Assembly: GCA_002428735.1 (NCBI GenBank)
Contig: DIXO01000067.1
Coordinates: 43,861 to 107,860, forward strand
DNA: 64,000 nt
Reading direction: 5' to 3'
From: Syntrophaceae bacterium UBA6078
GTDB lineage: Bacteria > Desulfobacterota > Syntrophia > Syntrophales > UBA2210
Shown: piece after piece, positions 60,136 to 64,000 of the stretch
How the letters are laid out: each line of letters starts with the position of its first letter
How positions within the stretch are numbered: the stretch's first letter is position 1
Made by a program: the position numbers and the translations under genes
The notes under the pieces: generated by a model
Told to the model about the DNA's origin: nothing
Databases searched by the model: none
Seen by the model: only the letters and a program-made list of their open reading frames with translations

Positions 60136-61482
60136 TCAAAGGGCATTGGATTTTTCCACCAGTTCCTCAAGTTTGCGCGTGGCGGCTCCGGAATCAAGCA
60201 GAGAACGGGACAGGTCGATCCCGTCCCGAATGCTCGAAGCCTTTCCGCTCACATACAGGGTGGCCGCGTTGTTCAGAACGAGAAAATTCCGCCGGGGACC
60301 CTGATCCGCACCCGAGAAGATATTCCGGATCACCCCGGCGTTGAACTCAGGCGATCCCCCGGCGATATCCTGCAGGGCGCAGCGCTTCATGCCGAAATCC
60401 TCGGGAGACACTTCATAATAGGTAATCTCCCTCCCTCTGATCTCCGCCATGGACGTCTTGCCGAGGAGGGATATTTCGTCCAGACCGTCCAGCCCGTGGG
60501 CCACGATGACGTGATTGAAATCCATCTCGGCCACTACGCTTGCCATCATATTGACCAGTTCCGGTTTGTATACGCCGATCGTATGATTGCGGGCTCCGGT
60601 GGGGTTGATGAGAGGGCCGATGATGGTAAAGAAGATCGTCTTGATGCCGAGCTGATTTTCGGGGCCGAACACCTTGAGCATGACGGGATGAAAATTCGGC
60701 GCGTATATGAAACTGATCCCGACGTTCTCGATAAGGCGGGAGGCCTGTTCCGGGTTCAGGTCGATTTTGACGCCCAGCGCCTCCATGACATCGGCGCTCC
60801 CCGACGGGGAAGAGATGGACCGGCTGCCGTGTTTTGCCACCGGGACCCCCGCGGCTGCCGTGAGAATCGCGTTGGCGCTGCTCACGTTGAAGGTGGTGAG
60901 GCCGCCGCCGGTTCCGCAGGTGTCCGTCAGTTCAGAATCGACGGCCACGTGCATGGGGATGCAGTTCTTCCGCATCGCCTGCGCGATGTAGGCCACCTCC
61001 CGAATGCTGGGTCCCTTGCTCAGGAGGCCCACCAGAAATCCGGCGATCTGCACGTCCGACAGGTTGCCCTCGTTGATCGCGTCGATGACGCTGAAGATTT
61101 CGCTTTTTTCCAGATCGAAGTTCTCGGTCAGCTTCGAGAGGATCGGCTTGATCGTCCCTCTCCCGTTCTCGATCACCGCGGCCGCTTCCTCGGCCGACTG
61201 GGGGACCATCATCGCCGCAGGGGCTCCTTCCTCCAGTTCATGGAACTTGTAGGTCTTGAAGGCCATCATGGTCCGCGTCCCCGTGACGCCCTCCGTATTC
61301 TGAATCTTGTCTGTGACGATATCGGAAAGATGCTCGTATTCCCGGACCTGAATCTTGGCCATGAGGTCGTATTCTCCCGTGATGGAGAGCACCTCCACCA
61401 CCTCTTCAATCGCCCCCAGCTGGGTGGCGAGCTTCGGGATCTTCCCCTTTTCCGCTTTGAAAAGAACAACTGCCGTAATCAT
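60136..61482 (-). CDS. trpD: Anthranilate phosphoribosyltransferase with N-terminal Lrp/AsnC effector domain
   Basis: 448 residues, about 100 longer than usual. Residues 1-~78 (MITAVVLFKAEKGKIPKLA ... VLSITGEYDLMAKIQVREYEHLSDIV) match the Lrp/AsnC ligand-binding (RAM) domain, without the HTH. A linker to ~108 leads to TrpD proper: DTCGTGGG at 187-194, KHGSRSISSPSGSADVMEAL, and GPLINPTGARNHTIGVY. It adds phosphoribose to anthranilate. The fused domain could let an amino acid (for example tryptophan) control enzyme activity or oligomer state. The single frame is continuous, so the fusion is real. Confidence 0.93.
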   Translation of the reverse strand: MITAVVLFKAEKGKIPKLATQLGAIEEVVEVLSITGEYDLMAKIQVREYEHLSDIVTDKIQNTEGVTGTRTMMAFKTYKFHELEEGAPAAMMVPQSAEEAAAVIENGRGTIKPILSKLTENFDLEKSEIFSVIDAINEGNLSDVQIAGFLVGLLSKGPSIREVAYIAQAMRKNCIPMHVAVDSELTDTCGTGGGLTTFNVSSANAILTAAAGVPVAKHGSRSISSPSGSADVMEALGVKIDLNPEQASRLIENVGISFIYAPNFHPVMLKVFGPENQLGIKTIFFTIIGPLINPTGARNHTIGVYKPELVNMMASVVAEMDFNHVIVAHGLDGLDEISLLGKTSMAEIRGREITYYEVSPEDFGMKRCALQDIAGGSPEFNAGVIRNIFSGADQGPRRNFLVLNNAATLYVSGKASSIRDGIDLSRSLLDSGAATRKLEELVEKSNAL

Positions 61483-61497
61483 GATGGTTCCTCCTTT

Positions 61498-62328
61498 TTA
61501 TCTCTGTTTTTGTGTATGTTTCAGTGGTTCCGGTTTCAGCGCCTCCTTGAAGTCTTTCACCTGCTCCGCCAGTCGGTTCGCCAGGTCCGGGCCGCTCAGG
61601 TGTTCTTCTATCGTCCGCTCGAAGGCGCTTCCTATGACGATCCCGTCGGCATGGGGCGCCAGGATTTTCGCGTCTTCGGGGGTTGAGATGCCGAAGCCGA
61701 CGCAGATGGGGAGCCGGGTAACGGAGCGCAGATCCACTATATGATTTCTCACATCCCCCGCGTCCAGCCCGCCGCTTCCCGTGACCCCGGTTTTCGATAC
61801 CAGATAGAGAAAACCGGACGCGTGCGCCGCGATGTGTTTCATCCGTTCCTTCGGCGTGGTAGGCGCCACGAGGCGAATGAGTGAGAAATCATTTGCTTTT
61901 TCCCAGTATTCCGTCAGCTCGCGCGATTCTTCATGGGGGAGGTCGACGATGAGCACCCCGTCGGCGCCCGCCGCGAGGGAATCGCGGTAAAAGGACTCGA
62001 GACCGTACGCGAAGATGGGGTTGTAGTAGCTGAAGAGGATAATGGGAATATCGGTTCTCTCCCGCAGGGCCTTCGTCATCTCCATGGCGCGCGTGAGGCT
62101 CGTTCCTTCTTTCAGGGCCCGGGCCGCCGCGCGCTGGATGACGGGACCGTCGGCCGTGGGGTCGGAAAAGGGGATTCCCAGTTCCAGGATATCGAGTCCG
62201 GCGCGGCACATGGCCGTGATGAGGCGGAGAGAATCCCGCAGGGTGGGATCTCCCACCGCGACAAATCCCACGAGGGCCTTTTCTCCCTTGATTTTCAGCT
62301 CTGAAAATTTCTTATCCAGTCTGTTCAT
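61498..62328 (-). CDS. trpA: Tryptophan synthase alpha subunit
   Basis: 276 residues. Catalytic E49 and D60 (LELGIPFSDPTADGP) have the same numbering as in Salmonella TrpA. YYNPIFAYG and VSKTGVTGSGG (phosphate loop) are intact. It cleaves indole-3-glycerol phosphate and passes indole to TrpB. Start at 62328, which overlaps the trpB stop in an ATGA arrangement; a longer upstream frame has no homology. Confidence 0.97.
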   Translation of the reverse strand: MNRLDKKFSELKIKGEKALVGFVAVGDPTLRDSLRLITAMCRAGLDILELGIPFSDPTADGPVIQRAAARALKEGTSLTRAMEMTKALRERTDIPIILFSYYNPIFAYGLESFYRDSLAAGADGVLIVDLPHEESRELTEYWEKANDFSLIRLVAPTTPKERMKHIAAHASGFLYLVSKTGVTGSGGLDAGDVRNHIVDLRSVTRLPICVGFGISTPEDAKILAPHADGIVIGSAFERTIEEHLSGPDLANRLAEQVKDFKEALKPEPLKHTQKQR

Positions 62329-63572
62329 CGGTGCGCCCCTCCTTTCCCGGCTTCGTAATCGGACACAATGCCCAGATCCTTGTCGCCCCGTCCGGAAAGA
62401 TTCACCACGATGACCGTGTCCCGCGGCAGAGCGGGCGCCTCCTTCAGGCAGAAGGCGACGGCGTGGGAACTCTCCAGGGCGGGGATGATTCCTTCCAGCC
62501 GGCACAGGGCGTGAAAGGCCTCCATGGCCTCGTCGTCATCAATGGAAACATAGCGGGCTCTCCCGGAGTCTTTCAGAAAGGAATGCTCAGGCCCCACGCC
62601 GGGGTAGTCGAGCCCTGCCGAGATGGAATGGGCCTCCATGATCTGGCCGTTCCTGTCCTGAAGGACGTAGGATTTCGATCCGTGCAGGACGCCGAGCGAG
62701 CCTTCGCACAATGTGGCGGCGTGTTTCCCCGAGGCGATGCCGGTGCCTGCCGCCTCGACCCCCACCAGCTCCACCGGTGTGTCGAGAAAGGGGTAGAAGA
62801 GTCCCATGGCATTGCTTCCGCCCCCCACGCAGGCAACCAGCATATCGGGAAGGCGGCCCAGGGATTCCAGTATCTGGCCTCTCACCTCCTCGCCGATCAC
62901 CGTCTGAAAATCCCGCACCATCAGGGGGTACGGGTGGGGGCCGGCCACCGATCCGATCACGTAATGGGTGTCTGTTACCGCCCCTACCCAGTACCGCATG
63001 GCCTCATTCATGGCGTCCTTCAGGGTTCCGGTCCCCGAATCGACCGGCACGACTTCCGCCCCGAGGAGCTTCATACGGTGCACATTGGGGGCCTGCCGCC
63101 GGATGTCTTCAACGCCCATGAAGACTCTGCACTCCATGCCGAAGAGGGCCGCTACCGTCGCCGTGGCGACACCGTGCTGGCCGGCGCCTGTTTCGGCGAT
63201 GATCTTCTTCTTTCCCATCCATCGCGCCAGCAATCCCTGCCCCAGCGTGTTGTTGATCTTGTGAGCGCCCGTATGGACCAGATCCTCCCGCTTGAGGTAG
63301 ATCCGGGCGCCGCCGAGATGCTCGCTCAAACGGCGGGCATGATACAGGGGAGTCGGCCGCCCGGCGTAGTCGGCGAGCAGCAGATCAAGCTCCTTTCTGA
63401 AAGCGGGTTCACGGGAAATCTTCAGGTACGCCTCTTCCAGTGTAATGAGGGCCGCCATGAGTGTTTCCGCCACGTACCGTCCGCCGTGCGGCCCGAAATG
63501 GCCTGCCTTGTCCGGCATTGGTTCCATGAGCCATCGTTTTTCGTTCTTCTGTTGCTTCTGCATGGATATCAT
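62325..63572 (-). CDS. trpB: Tryptophan synthase beta subunit
   Basis: 415 residues. PLP lysine K105 in VHTGAHKINNTLGQ; GAGQHGVATATVAA and the phosphate-binding CVGGGSNAMG follow. It joins indole with serine. It is the first structural gene of the operon, preceded by the trp leader. ATG 63572 and ATG 63563 are both possible; AAGAGAG lies upstream. Confidence 0.97.
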   Translation of the reverse strand: MISMQKQQKNEKRWLMEPMPDKAGHFGPHGGRYVAETLMAALITLEEAYLKISREPAFRKELDLLLADYAGRPTPLYHARRLSEHLGGARIYLKREDLVHTGAHKINNTLGQGLLARWMGKKKIIAETGAGQHGVATATVAALFGMECRVFMGVEDIRRQAPNVHRMKLLGAEVVPVDSGTGTLKDAMNEAMRYWVGAVTDTHYVIGSVAGPHPYPLMVRDFQTVIGEEVRGQILESLGRLPDMLVACVGGGSNAMGLFYPFLDTPVELVGVEAAGTGIASGKHAATLCEGSLGVLHGSKSYVLQDRNGQIMEAHSISAGLDYPGVGPEHSFLKDSGRARYVSIDDDEAMEAFHALCRLEGIIPALESSHAVAFCLKEAPALPRDTVIVVNLSGRGDKDLGIVSDYEAGKGGAHR

Positions 63573-63645
63573 CTCTCTTTCATCCCTGACACGGCCGTAT
63601 GCATTCGACCGTGAGGGGCGGTTTTATGAAAACTGCCGGCGCATA

Positions 63646-63680
63646 AAAAAGGGGCTATGGATTTCTCCACGCCCCTTTTT
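63646..63680 (-). terminator. Second terminator before trpB
   Basis: GGGGC (63651-63655) pairs with GCCCC (63671-63675), extended by A/T pairs and by TGG/CCA inside. On the minus strand it is followed by TTTTTT. It is 74 bp before trpB and in series with the attenuator terminator. Confidence 0.75.
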
Positions 63681-63690
63681 CGTACAAAAA

Positions 63691-63726
63691 AGGGATCGTG
63701 GGCAGCGAGTCCTGCCTCCGATCCCT
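63691..63726 (-). terminator. trp attenuator terminator
   Basis: AGGGATCG-t-GGGCAG (63691-63705) pairs with CTGCCTC-CGATCCCT (63712-63726), about 14 bp with one mismatch and a 6-nt loop, followed on the minus strand by TTTTTT. The transcript's 5' arm overlaps the antiterminator segment 63722-63733, which can instead pair with 63756-63764 (TCCCATGAC with GTCAT-AAA-GGGA). Confidence 0.8.
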
Positions 63727-63752
63727 TTATGACACTCTATTCGCGTTGCTAA

Positions 63753-63842
63753 TCAGTCATGGGAAGTCGAACCGGCGGACCCTTCTATGATGGTCCACCA
63801 CCAGAGTTGCTTGCATGTTTCGATGTGTATGCGACGCTTCAT
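63753..63842 (-). CDS. trpL: trp leader peptide
   Basis: 29 residues, MKRRIHIETCKQLWWWTIIE and then GSAGSTSHD, with three consecutive TGG codons at 63803-63795. The stop codon follows directly after the codons TCC CAT GAC, which form the upstream arm of the antiterminator. A ribosome waiting at the Trp codons leaves this arm free (read-through); a ribosome at the stop covers it (termination). The RBS is AGGGG close to the ATG. An upstream in-frame ATG (63863) is possible. Confidence 0.8.
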   Translation of the reverse strand: MKRRIHIETCKQLWWWTIIEGSAGSTSHD

Positions 63843-63889
63843 AGCCCCTGCCGACCTGCTCATGCCTTTATGCTTTTTCTGACTTGGCC

Positions 63890-63917
63890 TATATACCGGG
63901 TATTTGATTGCTGTCAA
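63890..63917 (-). promoter_or_regulatory. trp operon promoter
   Basis: On the minus strand TTGACA (63917-63912), a 16-nt spacer and TATATA (63895-63890) form a strong sigma-70-type promoter; transcription would start near 63883, about 40 nt before the leader peptide. Two more TTGACA copies lie upstream (63940-63935, 63952-63947). Confidence 0.65.
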
Positions 63918-64000
63918 GTATTTTTTGTTTCTGCTGTCAAAAGTGGTGTCAAGAGCAAATAGAACTGTCCGGATTTGTAGCACATGAGTTGTCCGCTTTG

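Noticed and set aside
59839..61686. 615-codon plus-strand open frame
   Set aside because: It lies antisense to trpC, trpD and trpA, reads as His/Arg/Gly-rich low-complexity text and has no domain; a typical GC-rich shadow frame.
62331..63614. 427-codon plus-strand open frame
   Set aside because: Antisense to trpB, no motif.
1..64000. CRISPR arrays, tRNA or rRNA genes, insertion sequences
   Set aside because: No regularly spaced repeats, no tRNA cloverleaf with CCA-like end, no rRNA-like sequence and no transposase were recognised. Low-similarity tRNAs could still be missed by eye.

Overview
The window looks like a chromosome segment of an anaerobic Desulfobacterota (former Deltaproteobacteria), probably syntroph- or sulfate-reducer-like. 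The evidence is a tungsten-type aldehyde:ferredoxin oxidoreductase with its own polyferredoxin, a hybrid cluster protein (Hcp) locus, a TAXI-type TRAP transporter under apparent sigma-54 control, HDOD/HD-GYP signalling genes, a PEP-CTERM protein and many ferredoxin-type cysteine motifs. Coding DNA is mostly GC-rich. The exceptions are an AT-rich gene at 35.7-36.4 kb and an AT-rich palindrome at 9.0-9.1 kb. I see no rRNA, tRNA, CRISPR array or insertion sequence. The organism assignment is inference from gene content.

Layout. 0-2.7 kb: lepA (cut by the window edge), adk and a metallo-beta-lactamase-fold hydrolase, all on the minus strand. 3.1-8.9 kb: a plus-strand signalling operon with a GHKL kinase, a STAS-like protein, a methyltransferase resembling the PhcB family, a membrane PP2C/SpoIIE phosphatase and a membrane PAS histidine kinase. 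9.0-11.5 kb: a nested palindrome, then a strongly structured leader RNA, then polyferredoxin plus AOR. 11.6-15 kb: acyltransferase, nitroreductase, zincin-like protein and a cytidylate-kinase-like/BON protein. 15.1-18.1 kb: HTH protein, ExeA-type ATPase and a TPR protein interrupted by an in-frame amber codon. 18.2-23.3 kb: M20 hydrolase, then a nitrosative-stress cluster (Crp/Fnr regulator, operator, hcp, ferredoxin, a possible 53-residue selenoprotein, YgbA-like protein). 23.3-36.7 kb: accessory island with a ParE/Phd toxin-antitoxin pair, a four-gene type III-like restriction locus (Res, DUF4062/ATPase, Mod, ParE-UvrD fusion), an AAA/DUF4143 ATPase and an AT-rich orphan gene. The last two genes lie between two ~197 bp copies of the start of a radical SAM gene.

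36.6-45.6 kb: intact radical SAM gene, PEP-CTERM protein, a three-gene HDOD/HD-GYP group, HerA-like ATPase, M20 peptidase and GNAT. 45.7-53.2 kb: a PAS/sigma-54 activator, an HMG-CoA-lyase-like enzyme, then a divergent control region with two sigma-54-like promoters placed symmetrically around paired dyads, then a class III CoA-transferase, a TAXI solute-binding protein and a fused TRAP permease. Together these suggest uptake, CoA activation and C-C cleavage of a carboxylic acid. 53.3-58.5 kb: sugar phosphorylase, ABC-type binding protein, der and era. 58.7-64 kb: a minus-strand trpB-trpA-trpD-trpC-trpF operon headed by a promoter, a leader peptide with three consecutive Trp codons and two tandem terminators. 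Its trpD carries an N-terminal Lrp/AsnC-type effector domain. trpE and trpG are not in the window.

The strongest leads are the UGA-interrupted small ORF with a bacterial-SECIS-like hairpin (22695-22856), the trp attenuator and Lrp-TrpD fusion, the symmetric sigma-54 region (48506-48720), and the structured leader before the AOR operon (9181-9325).
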